Shown piece after piece: positions 57,170 to 64,000 of a stretch of DNA of 64,000 nt. Positions within the stretch are counted from its first letter, which is position 1. Each line of letters begins with the position of its first letter. The DNA is taken from NCBI RefSeq assembly GCF_000158195.2, contig NZ_GL987994.1, positions 430,343 to 494,342 of the forward strand. The letters are read 5' to 3'. The notes under the pieces are model-generated. The model worked only from the letters and a program-made list of their open reading frames with translations. It was not told the origin of the DNA and made no database searches. Made by a program: the position numbers and the translations under genes. Origin of the DNA: Fusobacterium mortiferum ATCC 9817. Its GTDB lineage: Bacteria > Fusobacteriota > Fusobacteriia > Fusobacteriales > Fusobacteriaceae.

Positions 57170-57520
57170 AGTAACTATCCAGCTATTTATGATTTAAAAA
57201 GAAAACTAAGAATTGCTTCATATTCTAAGAAGTTGATTAACTATGAGCTTCCAAAATTCTAAGAGCTTTAGCTCTCTAAGAATTTTGAGACACAGAAAGC
57301 AAAGCTTTAAGTGTTTCCTTAATGTAACACAGAAAATAAATTTCTGTGTTACAATAGTAGTAGTCGTTAAAACTCCGCTACTATTGGAAGGGTTGAGTCT
57401 TCGACTTATTGCATTTTTTAGCGTTCGATTTCACTAAGTTAATCTAGCTTCTCTTTATAAATTACACAATTCTTTGAGTTTTCTTAAATTAATTTACTAG
57501 CTGAATAGTTATATAATTTC
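57170..57520. repeat. Large nested foldback element filling the sfsA-corC gap
   Basis: The only long gene-free stretch (about 370 bases). Outer arms: TAACTATCCAGCTA (about 57171) against TAGCTGAATAGTTA (about 57498), continuing inward through AGAAAACT and AAGAATTG to AAGTTGATTAACT against AGTTAATCTAGCTT. Internal hairpins: 57253-57286, 57324-57352 (12 perfect pairs, loop ATAAA) and 57352-57386 (9 perfect pairs). On the minus strand it carries CGAACGCTAAAAAATGCAA, matching the core of the 743-898 element. No coding capacity seen. Confidence 0.7.
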
Positions 57521-57534
57521 TTAGATTATAACTA

Positions 57535-58875
57535 CTACTCTTCAGTTGTTTCAGTATTGAGTTCTTTATGAGCTAAAGTCAATTTTACTTTAGCAATTCT
57601 TTTATCTTTCACAGATAAAACTTCTAGAATAACATTATTATACTCCAATACAATTTTTTCCTTTTCATTTGGAACTCTTTCTAGCTCTCCCATAATAAAT
57701 CCAGAAAGGGTATCGTAGTTATCAGAATAAAGATTTAAACCTAATTCATAGTTAAGAGTATCAAGGGAGAAAAGTCCATCTACAAGATAAATATTTTCTC
57801 CAATAGGAGTTAGTTTTGGTTCTTTATTCTCATACTCCTCTTCAATAGAACCAACAATCTCTTCAATTAAATCTTCCATAGTAACTATTCCAGAAAAACC
57901 ACCATACTCATCTATGATAATAGACATAAATATCTTTGAAGCTTGCATCTCTTTGAATAAAATATCTATTTTCTTAGTTTCAGGGATAAAATATGGTTTT
58001 CTCATTATAGAACGAACATCGACATTTTCAAAGCCTTTTTTTCTAGCTTCTAAAATAAAATCTTTGATAAAAAGAACACCGACAATATTATCTATCTCCC
58101 CATCATATATAGGAATTCTTGAATGTTTTTTAGTTAAAAACTCATCAAGATACTCATCTAATGGAGTATTGATATCAATCATATAGGTATCTGTTCTTGG
58201 AGTCATAACCTCTTTTGCATATTTATTATCAAAAGATAGTACAGATGTAATCATATCCTTTTCTGTCTTATTAAAAACTCCGTGTATTTGTCCAACTTCT
58301 AATAGAGATTTTATCTCTTCTTCAGATACCTGTTCTTCAACATTATCAATTTTAAATCCAAGTATACGTAAAATTATATTTGTAGAAACTGATAATAATT
58401 TGATAAAAGGGAAAGTAAGCTTTGCTATGATATATATTGGTCTTATAGCAAACATACTTATTGCTTCTGCCTTGTGTAAGGCTATCCTTTTAGGAACTAA
58501 CTCTCCAAATACAAGAGTAAAATAAGATAGTGTTATGGTAACGATTATAATAGAAATCTCCTTAGTGTAAGGAAGATTAAAAGCAACTAATCTCTTACTC
58601 AATATCTCAGCAAAACCTGTTGCTGCAGAAGCACTGGCAAAGAATCCAGATAGAGTTATAGCAACTTGAATAGTTGATAAAAAATTAGTTGGCTCAGCTA
58701 AGACTTTCTGTATGAGTTTAGCTGTCTTGTTACCATTTTCTGCAAGTAGATTGATTTTGTTCTTGTTAATAGAAACCATAGCTATTTCTGTACAAGCAAA
58801 AAAAGCATTTGTCATAGTCAAAAAGACTAAAAATAAAAGATTTAAAAAAAGATTAAATTGGGGTCCCGTATCCAT
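57535..58875 (-). CDS. CNNM/CorC-HlyC-type membrane transporter
   Basis: 446-aa protein of the family linked to magnesium/cobalt export and once called hemolysin-like. N-terminal DUF21/CNNM membrane domain with about four helices (LFLNLLFLVFLTMTNAFFACTEIAMVS onward; key start FFACTEIAM), two CBS domains at about 210-340 (MTPRTDTYMID..., GVLFIKDFI) and a C-terminal CorC_HlyC domain (LVDGLFSLDTLNYELG). It follows the osmolyte ATPase by 26 bases, so it probably belongs to the same c-di-AMP-riboswitch transcript. Confidence 0.9.
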   Translation of the reverse strand: MDTGPQFNLFLNLLFLVFLTMTNAFFACTEIAMVSINKNKINLLAENGNKTAKLIQKVLAEPTNFLSTIQVAITLSGFFASASAATGFAEILSKRLVAFNLPYTKEISIIIVTITLSYFTLVFGELVPKRIALHKAEAISMFAIRPIYIIAKLTFPFIKLLSVSTNIILRILGFKIDNVEEQVSEEEIKSLLEVGQIHGVFNKTEKDMITSVLSFDNKYAKEVMTPRTDTYMIDINTPLDEYLDEFLTKKHSRIPIYDGEIDNIVGVLFIKDFILEARKKGFENVDVRSIMRKPYFIPETKKIDILFKEMQASKIFMSIIIDEYGGFSGIVTMEDLIEEIVGSIEEEYENKEPKLTPIGENIYLVDGLFSLDTLNYELGLNLYSDNYDTLSGFIMGELERVPNEKEKIVLEYNNVILEVLSVKDKRIAKVKLTLAHKELNTETTEE

Positions 58876-58901
58876 AAATAAATCTCCTCCTTATAAATAT
58901 T

Positions 58902-60023
58902 TTAATTGACTGTGATATCAAATTGTTGACTTAATGTAGTTACTAGACTAGTTTTAGTAATAATTCCTCTTAAAATTCCATTTTCATCTACTACTGGTAA
59001 ACTAGATAATTTATTTTCATTTACTTCTTTTAAAACATCTATTATAGAGTTTTCTGGTCCAGTAGTAAACTCTGGAGTTTCTAATATCTCTCTTACAGTT
59101 TTATAATGATCTTTCTCTTTTTGTATAAGCTTACCAGTTATTATTCCTTCAAATTTTCCTTTTCTGTCAATTACAAGAAGCGAGTCAACTCTTTCATGTC
59201 TCATTTTTCTTACACACTTAAATAGACTCATCTCAGCAGAACAAGTGATAGGGTTGTCAAGCATAATATCTTTTACTTTTATATACTCTGGAGATGACCA
59301 AATTCTATTTTTTCCAACAAAATTACTTACGAAATCATTTGCTGGATTTTTTAAAATAGTTTCAGGATCATCATGTTGAATGACTTTACCAGTACCCATT
59401 ATACATATTTTATCAGCAATCTTAACCGCCTCATCCATATCATGACTAACAAATATTATAGTCTTTTTATACTGAGTTTGGATATTGATTAGCTCATCTT
59501 GGAGCTGAGAACGAGTAATAGGGTCAAGAGCTGAAAATGGCTCGTCCATAAGAATTATATCAGGATTTGTCATAAAAGCTCTGGCTATACCAACTCTTTG
59601 TTGCTGTCCACCACTTAGCTGTTTAGGGTATCTATCAGCAAATTTTTCATAGGGTAATCCCACCATATCCATAAGCTCTTTTACTCTTTCTTCTCTTTCT
59701 AACTCTGGAACTTTTTCTAACTTAGCTACTAATTCGATATTTTCTTTTATTGTCATATGAGGGAAAAGACCTGTCTGTTGGATAACATATCCTATTCCTC
59801 TTCTTAAATCAATAATATTTTTTTTAGAAATATCCTCTCCATCTATAAGGATTTTTCCAGATGTAGGTTTGATAAGTCCATTTATCATTTTTAGTGTAGT
59901 AGTTTTTCCACAACCAGATGGACCTACAAAAACTGTAATACTTTTATCTTCTATTTTTAAATTTATATCGTGTAAAACTATATTATTTTTAAATATTTTA
60001 TTTACTCCTATAAATTCTATCAT
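58902..60023 (-). CDS. Osmoprotectant ABC transporter ATPase with CBS domains (OpuCA/ProV-like)
   Basis: ATP-binding subunit (373 aa) of a glycine-betaine/carnitine/choline importer. Walker A GPSGCGKTTTLKMINGL near residue 36, Q-loop YVIQQTGLFPHMT, signature LSGGQQQRVGIAR, Walker B IILMDEPFSALDP, H-loop VSHDMDEAVK. Two C-terminal CBS domains (about 250-370) are the osmo-sensing module of OpuA/OpuC ATPases. GGAGG upstream. The permease and binding domain are encoded just upstream. Confidence 0.93.
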   Translation of the reverse strand: MIEFIGVNKIFKNNIVLHDINLKIEDKSITVFVGPSGCGKTTTLKMINGLIKPTSGKILIDGEDISKKNIIDLRRGIGYVIQQTGLFPHMTIKENIELVAKLEKVPELEREERVKELMDMVGLPYEKFADRYPKQLSGGQQQRVGIARAFMTNPDIILMDEPFSALDPITRSQLQDELINIQTQYKKTIIFVSHDMDEAVKIADKICIMGTGKVIQHDDPETILKNPANDFVSNFVGKNRIWSSPEYIKVKDIMLDNPITCSAEMSLFKCVRKMRHERVDSLLVIDRKGKFEGIITGKLIQKEKDHYKTVREILETPEFTTGPENSIIDVLKEVNENKLSSLPVVDENGILRGIITKTSLVTTLSQQFDITVN

Positions 60024-60049
60024 TTCATACCTCCTTTTAATATCTAAAA

Positions 60050-60976
60050 TTATTTAGATATTAGACCTCTTTCGATTAAAAACTCATGAGCTACTTCTTG
60101 AGGTTCTCTTTTGTATGTATCTACTTGATTATTTAATTCTCTCATTACTTCATCTGTTAAAACATCAACAAGTGAATCAGCTATATTTTTTAACTCAGGA
60201 TATTTATTAGCAATATCTTCTCTTATTAATGGTACAGCATGGTAAGGTAAGAAAAACTCTTTATCATCATCTAAAACTACTAAATTATATGTAGATATTA
60301 ATCCATCAGTAGCAAAGGCATCTATTACATCACTCTCTTTATTAGCAATAGCCTGATAACGAAGAGCTCCATCTATAGATAGAGAGTTTTTAAATTTCAG
60401 TCCTGGATAAGCTTCTAAAAGTCCAGGTAACCCATCATGTTTATTTGTAAATTCAAATGTAGATGAGATAGTTAATTGTGGAGCAACTTTAATTAAATCA
60501 CTGATATTTTCTAAGTTATATTTATCAGCAGTTTCTTTTCTAACAGCTAATCTGTATGTATTATTAGCTGAAATCTCCTTTCCAACTAATACATCATACT
60601 TCTCTTCTATCTCTTTTTTTGATATAGAATAAACATCAGAAGATTTAACATTTTCAGCTATAGGGTTATGCTTTAACATATCAGCAAACATAGTTCCAGT
60701 ATATTCCATATACATATCTACTTCTCCTTTATTTAAAGCACCAAAAATAACTTGAGTTCCTCCTAAGGCTAACTTTCTATTAACTTTGATATCTGTTTTA
60801 TCTTCAATTAAATCTGCTAACATATTACCAAGAAGAATTTGTTCTGTATAATCTTTACTTGCAATAGTAACTACTTTTTCTTGTGGAGCTATAAAGTTTT
60901 TAACAATATTCTTTCCACTAGAAAATAAGATTAAAAAAACAGCAAGAGTTAAAATTAGTTTATGTAAGAAAGGGAT
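60050..60976 (-). CDS. Osmoprotectant-binding domain (OpuCC/ProX-like), no normal start codon
   Basis: Substrate-binding protein of the OpuAC/QAT family. Open from 60976 with a hydrophobic segment (LILTLAVFLILFSSG), then VVTIASKDYTEQILLGNMLADLIEDK and the ligand site region GGTQVIFGALNKGEVDMYMEYTGT. It ends with PQEVAHEFLIERGLISK. There is no ATG, GTG or TTG upstream of 60823, yet the domain clearly begins about 50 residues earlier. It has no lipobox Cys. It fits the second half of a fused permease-binding protein, one base out of frame with 60955-61629. Confidence 0.85.
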   Translation of the reverse strand: MPFLHKLILTLAVFLILFSSGKNIVKNFIAPQEKVVTIASKDYTEQILLGNMLADLIEDKTDIKVNRKLALGGTQVIFGALNKGEVDMYMEYTGTMFADMLKHNPIAENVKSSDVYSISKKEIEEKYDVLVGKEISANNTYRLAVRKETADKYNLENISDLIKVAPQLTISSTFEFTNKHDGLPGLLEAYPGLKFKNSLSIDGALRYQAIANKESDVIDAFATDGLISTYNLVVLDDDKEFFLPYHAVPLIREDIANKYPELKNIADSLVDVLTDEVMRELNNQVDTYKREPQEVAHEFLIERGLISK

Positions 60977-61629
60977 TTTTTATTTTCCTCCTCTCCACTA
61001 ACTATTCCTTTAGGAACAACTATTTTTTCTATAATAGCTGCTGTCCAGTCAATAAATAGAGCCAATATACAAGCTGGAATAGCTCCAGCTAAAATTTGAT
61101 ATGTATTGGCTGTTCTTATTCCAGAGAATACTAAAAATCCTAATCCACCAGCTCCTACAAAGGCAGCAATAGTCATAAGTCCAACAGCTGTAACAGCAGA
61201 GATACGTACACCTGCCATTATAACAGGAAGAGCCATTGGGATTTGAATTTTAAAAAGTATTTGTAATTTTGTAAGTCCAATTCCTTCAGCTGCTTCTATC
61301 ATCTGTGGGTTTATTCCTTCAATACTTGTATAAGTATTTTTTATAATAGGTAGTAAAGAGTAAAGTACTACCATAAAGATAGATGGCATAACTCCAATAC
61401 CTAAAAAAGGAATAAGAAAACCTAAGAGTGCCATACTTGGAATAGCTTGAATAGTATTAGCAATTCCCATAACTGTTTTATTTATTTTTTTAAAATGACT
61501 TATTAAAATCCCCATGGGAACTCCAATAAGAATAGCTACAAGTACAGATATCAGTGTAAGATTTATATGTTCTACTAAAAGAGATATAATCTGAGCTCGT
61601 TCTTGTATAATATAAGTAAAAAAATCCAT
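60955..61629 (-). CDS. Osmoprotectant ABC permease (OpuCB/ProW-like)
   Basis: Membrane subunit, 224 aa, about six helices. Family segments: HINLTLISVLVAILIGVPMGILI in part (VLVAILIGVPMGI), NTIQAIPSMALLGFLIP, EAAEGIGLTKLQILFKIQIP (EAA loop) and MTIAAFVGAGGLGFLVFSGI. Start ATG 61629 has AGGAGG upstream; a TTG nine codons earlier is unlikely. It ends GEEENKKSLSYIN; just before, an A6 run (60976-60981) lies where a -1 shift would join it to the binding domain. Confidence 0.92.
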   Translation of the reverse strand: MDFFTYIIQERAQIISLLVEHINLTLISVLVAILIGVPMGILISHFKKINKTVMGIANTIQAIPSMALLGFLIPFLGIGVMPSIFMVVLYSLLPIIKNTYTSIEGINPQMIEAAEGIGLTKLQILFKIQIPMALPVIMAGVRISAVTAVGLMTIAAFVGAGGLGFLVFSGIRTANTYQILAGAIPACILALFIDWTAAIIEKIVVPKGIVSGEEENKKSLSYIN

Positions 61630-61654
61630 AAGTAAACCTCCTAAAAAATTGTAC

Positions 61655-61686
61655 AAAAAAACACCAGGCTAGAGTCATGGTGTTTT
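61655..61686 (-). terminator. Riboswitch-controlled terminator
   Basis: On the minus strand AAACACCA, loop, TGGTGTTT and a run of T lie between the aptamer and the permease. The loop sequence AGCCT is complementary to AGGCT at the 3' strand of aptamer P1, a plausible antiterminator. Confidence 0.82.
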
Positions 61687-61713
61687 AATTTGTAAAATTA
61701 AAAATATAACAAA

Positions 61714-61825
61714 ATAAAGCCTCAACTCTTTTCAATGCTGACGAGGTTAGCTGCCGGACTCGGATTGAAAAGTATCCTATTCCATAAAGGAAATTCGCCC
61801 CAAAAAAGTGGGTCCCCCGCTTTAT
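61714..61825 (-). promoter_or_regulatory. Cyclic di-AMP riboswitch (ydaO-yuaA class)
   Basis: The minus strand contains, in order, GGGGGACCCA, TGGGGCGAAT, GGAATAGGATAC, CCGAGTCCGGCAGCTAACC and TCGTCAGC, the conserved blocks of the ydaO aptamer. P1 closes as ATAAAGC (61825-61819) with GCTTTAT (61720-61714). A terminator follows, so ligand binding should turn expression off. It precedes the osmolyte transporter, a known regulon of this class. No protein is encoded here. Confidence 0.92.
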
Positions 61826-61913
61826 ATCATAATAAAGATATAAATTAAGCAATTTGCACATGTACATTATACAAGATTTTTTATAAAGAGTCAAATTTAA
61901 AGAAAAAATAATT

Positions 61914-62690
61914 TTATTTTGTTTTATTATTTTGATATAGAGTATATAGACCTTTTATACTTAAATCTGCTTTGTATACATCTATCTCATCAATTTCAGC
62001 AGATAAGATTTTTCCAAGTCCACCAGTAGCAACTACAAAGCACTCTTCTCCTACTTCCTCTTTCATTTTTCTGATAATATGTTTTATCTGTCCAGCATAT
62101 CCATAGAATATACCAGATTGGATTTGAGAAATAGTATCAGAACCTAATGCACATTCAGGTGTTGTAAATTTTACCTTAGGAAGTTTTGCTGTGTTACCAC
62201 AAAGAGCATTGATGCTCATCTCAATTCCAGGAAGTATTGCTCCTCCAACATAGACATTTTTCTTTAATACATCAAAAGTTGTAGCAGTACCTAAGTCTAT
62301 GATGATAAGATTTTTATCAGGATACTCTTCAAGAGCTTGGACAATATCAATTATTCTATCAGCACCAAATCCAGTAGGATTCATATTACTAGCAAATGTA
62401 AAAGGTAGATTTTTTTCTAAGTCTACTATCATAGGCTCAATATTAAAATATTTTCTTCCAAAGAATTGGAAAATAGTTATAAGATTGGGAACAACTGAAG
62501 AAACAACTATTCCACTAACTTTTCTTATTTCAATTCCATTAAATTTTGAAATATTTCTAAAATAAGAGAAATATTCATCTTCTGTCAATTTATCATTTGT
62601 AGAAACTCTAAATGTAAGAAGAGTATTTCCTTTTTCATCAAAGATTCCTGTTACAATATGAGTATTTCCAATATCTATAGTTATAAGCAT
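61914..62690 (-). CDS. coaX: Type III pantothenate kinase
   Basis: Phosphorylates pantothenate in CoA synthesis; the type III enzyme is not feedback-inhibited by CoA. ASKHA motifs: TIDIGNTHIVTGIFD (residues 3-17), NPTGFGADRIIDIVQA (about residue 103), IIDLGTATTFDV and PGIEMSINAL. 258 aa, full length. No birA lies beside it. SD AGGTGGTG precedes ATG 62690. It follows the aminopeptidase by 16 bases. Confidence 0.94.
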   Translation of the reverse strand: MLITIDIGNTHIVTGIFDEKGNTLLTFRVSTNDKLTEDEYFSYFRNISKFNGIEIRKVSGIVVSSVVPNLITIFQFFGRKYFNIEPMIVDLEKNLPFTFASNMNPTGFGADRIIDIVQALEEYPDKNLIIIDLGTATTFDVLKKNVYVGGAILPGIEMSINALCGNTAKLPKVKFTTPECALGSDTISQIQSGIFYGYAGQIKHIIRKMKEEVGEECFVVATGGLGKILSAEIDEIDVYKADLSIKGLYTLYQNNKTK

Positions 62691-62706
62691 AAAACACCAC
62701 CTTAAT

Positions 62707-63822
62707 TTATTTTAAATTTTCTGGATTTAAAGCTTTTAATTCATCTAAAACAAAGATACCATCTTTTCTAATTAATATATCATCTATCCAAATCTCTCCA
62801 CCACCAAACTCTGGTCTTTGGATAAGAACTAAATCCCAGTGAATACTAGATTTATTTCCATTGTCAGCTTGTTTATAAGCTTGTCCAGGAGTAAAGTGAA
62901 TACTTCCAGATATTTTTTCGTCAAATAGAGTATCTTTCATAGGTTTTAGAATATATGGGTTTACTCCAAAAGCAAACTCTCCAATATATCTAGCTCCCTC
63001 ATCAGAGTTTAAAATTTCATTTAATTTTTCTGTATTATTAGCAGTAGCTTTTACAATTTTACCATCTTTAAACTCAAATACTATATTTTCAAAAGTAAAT
63101 CCTTCATAAACAGATGGAGTGTTGTATGAGATTACACCATTGACACTTTCTCTTACTGGAGCAGTATAAAGTTCTCCATCTGGAATATTTCTAAGTCCGT
63201 AACATTTAACATTAGGCATTCCTTTAATAGAAAAACTGATATCTGTTCCAGGACCTACTATTCTAACTCTATCTGATCTATTTAAAAGAGAACTCAAGCT
63301 GTCCATAGCTTTTTCCATTTTAGAATAATCAAGACAACATACATCAAAGTAAAAATCTTCAAAATTTTCTAATGATGTATTTGCAAGCTGTGCCATTGAG
63401 TTATTAGGATATCTTAGTACTACCCATTTAGTATTATTAACTCTTTCTTTTAAATGTACAGGTAGCATAAAGATATCTGAATACATTCTCATTTTTTCAT
63501 CTTCTACATCAGATAGTTCTGCTGTATTGTCACTACCTCTGATCCCTATATAGCAGTCCATATCTTTCATTCTTTCTAGCTCATATTTTGCCATTAGTTC
63601 TAGTTGCTCTTTAGTAGAAGATTTTAAAAGCTCTCTAGTAATAGATTGGTCTTTTAAAGTGACGAAAGGTAATCCTCTAACTAAATGAATCTCTTTAACT
63701 AATGCTTTTGCTAGATTTTTAGGAGTATCTCCAAAAATTTCTATTAAAACTTTTTCTCCTTTTTGTACTCTACAAGAGTGAGAAACAAGATTTTTTGCTA
63801 ATTTTAATATTCTACTATCCAC
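62707..63822 (-). CDS. M29 family aminopeptidase
   Basis: Metal-dependent aminopeptidase of the AmpS/PepS (M29) group, about 371 aa. Family segments: NLVSHSCRVQKGEKVLIE near the N-terminus, RGSDNTAELSD, the metal-binding ExxF/Y region PSVYEGFTFENIVFEFKDGKI, and the C-terminal IHWDLVLIQRPEFGGGEIWID with ligand His and Asp. I favour GTG 63822, since GAGGTGA lies just upstream; GTG 63831 falls inside that SD. Cytoplasmic peptide turnover is the expected role. Confidence 0.9.
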   Translation of the reverse strand: MDSRILKLAKNLVSHSCRVQKGEKVLIEIFGDTPKNLAKALVKEIHLVRGLPFVTLKDQSITRELLKSSTKEQLELMAKYELERMKDMDCYIGIRGSDNTAELSDVEDEKMRMYSDIFMLPVHLKERVNNTKWVVLRYPNNSMAQLANTSLENFEDFYFDVCCLDYSKMEKAMDSLSSLLNRSDRVRIVGPGTDISFSIKGMPNVKCYGLRNIPDGELYTAPVRESVNGVISYNTPSVYEGFTFENIVFEFKDGKIVKATANNTEKLNEILNSDEGARYIGEFAFGVNPYILKPMKDTLFDEKISGSIHFTPGQAYKQADNGNKSSIHWDLVLIQRPEFGGGEIWIDDILIRKDGIFVLDELKALNPENLK

Positions 63823-63849
63823 AGTATTCACCTCATAATATTTTTTTCA

Positions 63850-63862
63850 ATTATAGCATAGA
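63850..63862 (-). promoter_or_regulatory. Predicted extended -10 promoter of the aminopeptidase-coaX operon
   Basis: Minus strand CTATGC followed by TATAAT (63855-63850); no clear -35. The remaining bases to 64000 contain no gene that I can support. Confidence 0.5.
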
Positions 63863-64000
63863 ATATTGAAAAATAGAATAGAAGAGAAAAATAAAATTGA
63901 AGATTACATAATTAAAAAATTTAAAATAACTTAAGTTGAATTAAAAATAAGAAGATAGGAAAATTATTTTGATTAGGATAAAAAAAAGCCACTCAATAAT

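Noticed and set aside
57243-57437. 64-residue open frame on the plus strand
   Set aside because: It falls within the large foldback element and has no SD or recognisable protein features.
61685-61894. 69-residue open frame on the minus strand
   Set aside because: It lies exactly on the c-di-AMP riboswitch, and its codons follow the aptamer's conserved bases, not a protein.
63970-64000. Possible terminator half at the right edge (AAAAAAAGCCACTC)
   Set aside because: The pairing arm would lie outside the window, so it cannot be confirmed.
1-64000. CRISPR arrays, prophage, insertion sequences, tRNA or rRNA genes
   Set aside because: I looked for regular spacers, transposase motifs, integrase modules and tRNA T-loop/anticodon patterns and saw none I could support.

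Overview
The window is a strongly AT-rich bacterial chromosome segment. Genes are tightly packed, ATG, GTG and TTG starts are all used, AGA is the usual arginine codon, and Shine-Dalgarno sequences are strong. An lpxK gene implies a lipid A outer membrane. The metabolism looks anaerobic and fermentative (pyruvate:ferredoxin oxidoreductase, Pta-AckA). Together with clostridial-style genes (smc, ricT, yqeH, rapZ, a c-di-AMP riboswitch) this points to Fusobacteriota, most likely Fusobacterium. That assignment is inference from gene content. I see no tRNA, rRNA, CRISPR, prophage or insertion sequence.

Layout. 171-7716 is a leftward block: a phosphodiesterase, nadD, a PTS EIIA domain, an unknown gene, lpxK, smc and a small Cys-rich protein. 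7887-13786 runs rightward: cobalamin lower-loop assembly (cobU-cobS-cobC-cobT), then radC, ricT, a tRNA methyltransferase-like gene and an ankyrin protein. 13809-14324 is a leftward acetyltransferase. 14480-24488 is a phosphorus island: ppx-ppk, then a PHP phosphoesterase, an ABC importer with an embedded phosphodiesterase, and a secreted alkaline phosphatase; yibE/F follows. 25828-34522 holds uvrB, xseA, a TPR protein, dprA, topA (frame broken) and trmFO. 34584-39060 holds a tyrosine recombinase, hslV, yqeH, a pilin-like protein and an FAD oxidoreductase. ftsY, pta-ackA and nifJ follow to 46444. Next come a leftward radical SAM gene, a pyridoxal kinase gene with zupT, and a small leftward Cys-rich gene. 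49818-57163 carries rapZ-uvrC-lipoprotein-phosphatase-DUF1385, an Rrf2 regulator and sfsA. From 63822 back to 57535 everything is leftward: an M29 aminopeptidase, coaX, a c-di-AMP riboswitch, an osmolyte ABC transporter and a CorC-like membrane protein.

Most interesting results. (1) The ppx-ppk, organophosphate-transport and alkaline phosphatase operons share one 54-base promoter module, TTTACA-N5-TTTACA-N16-TTAACA-N9 and then a -10 box, with identical spacing in all three. This reads as a Pho box and defines a phosphate-starvation regulon. It includes an importer operon carrying two hydrolases, whose substrate is unknown. (2) A c-di-AMP riboswitch with a terminator precedes the osmolyte transporter. 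(3) topA and the transporter permease/binding-protein gene are each broken at a homopolymer A run, through either sequence error or slippage. (4) The XerC/CodV-like recombinase lacks two catalytic residues, and hslV has no adjacent hslU. (5) Two long foldback elements lie between genes and share a core motif.
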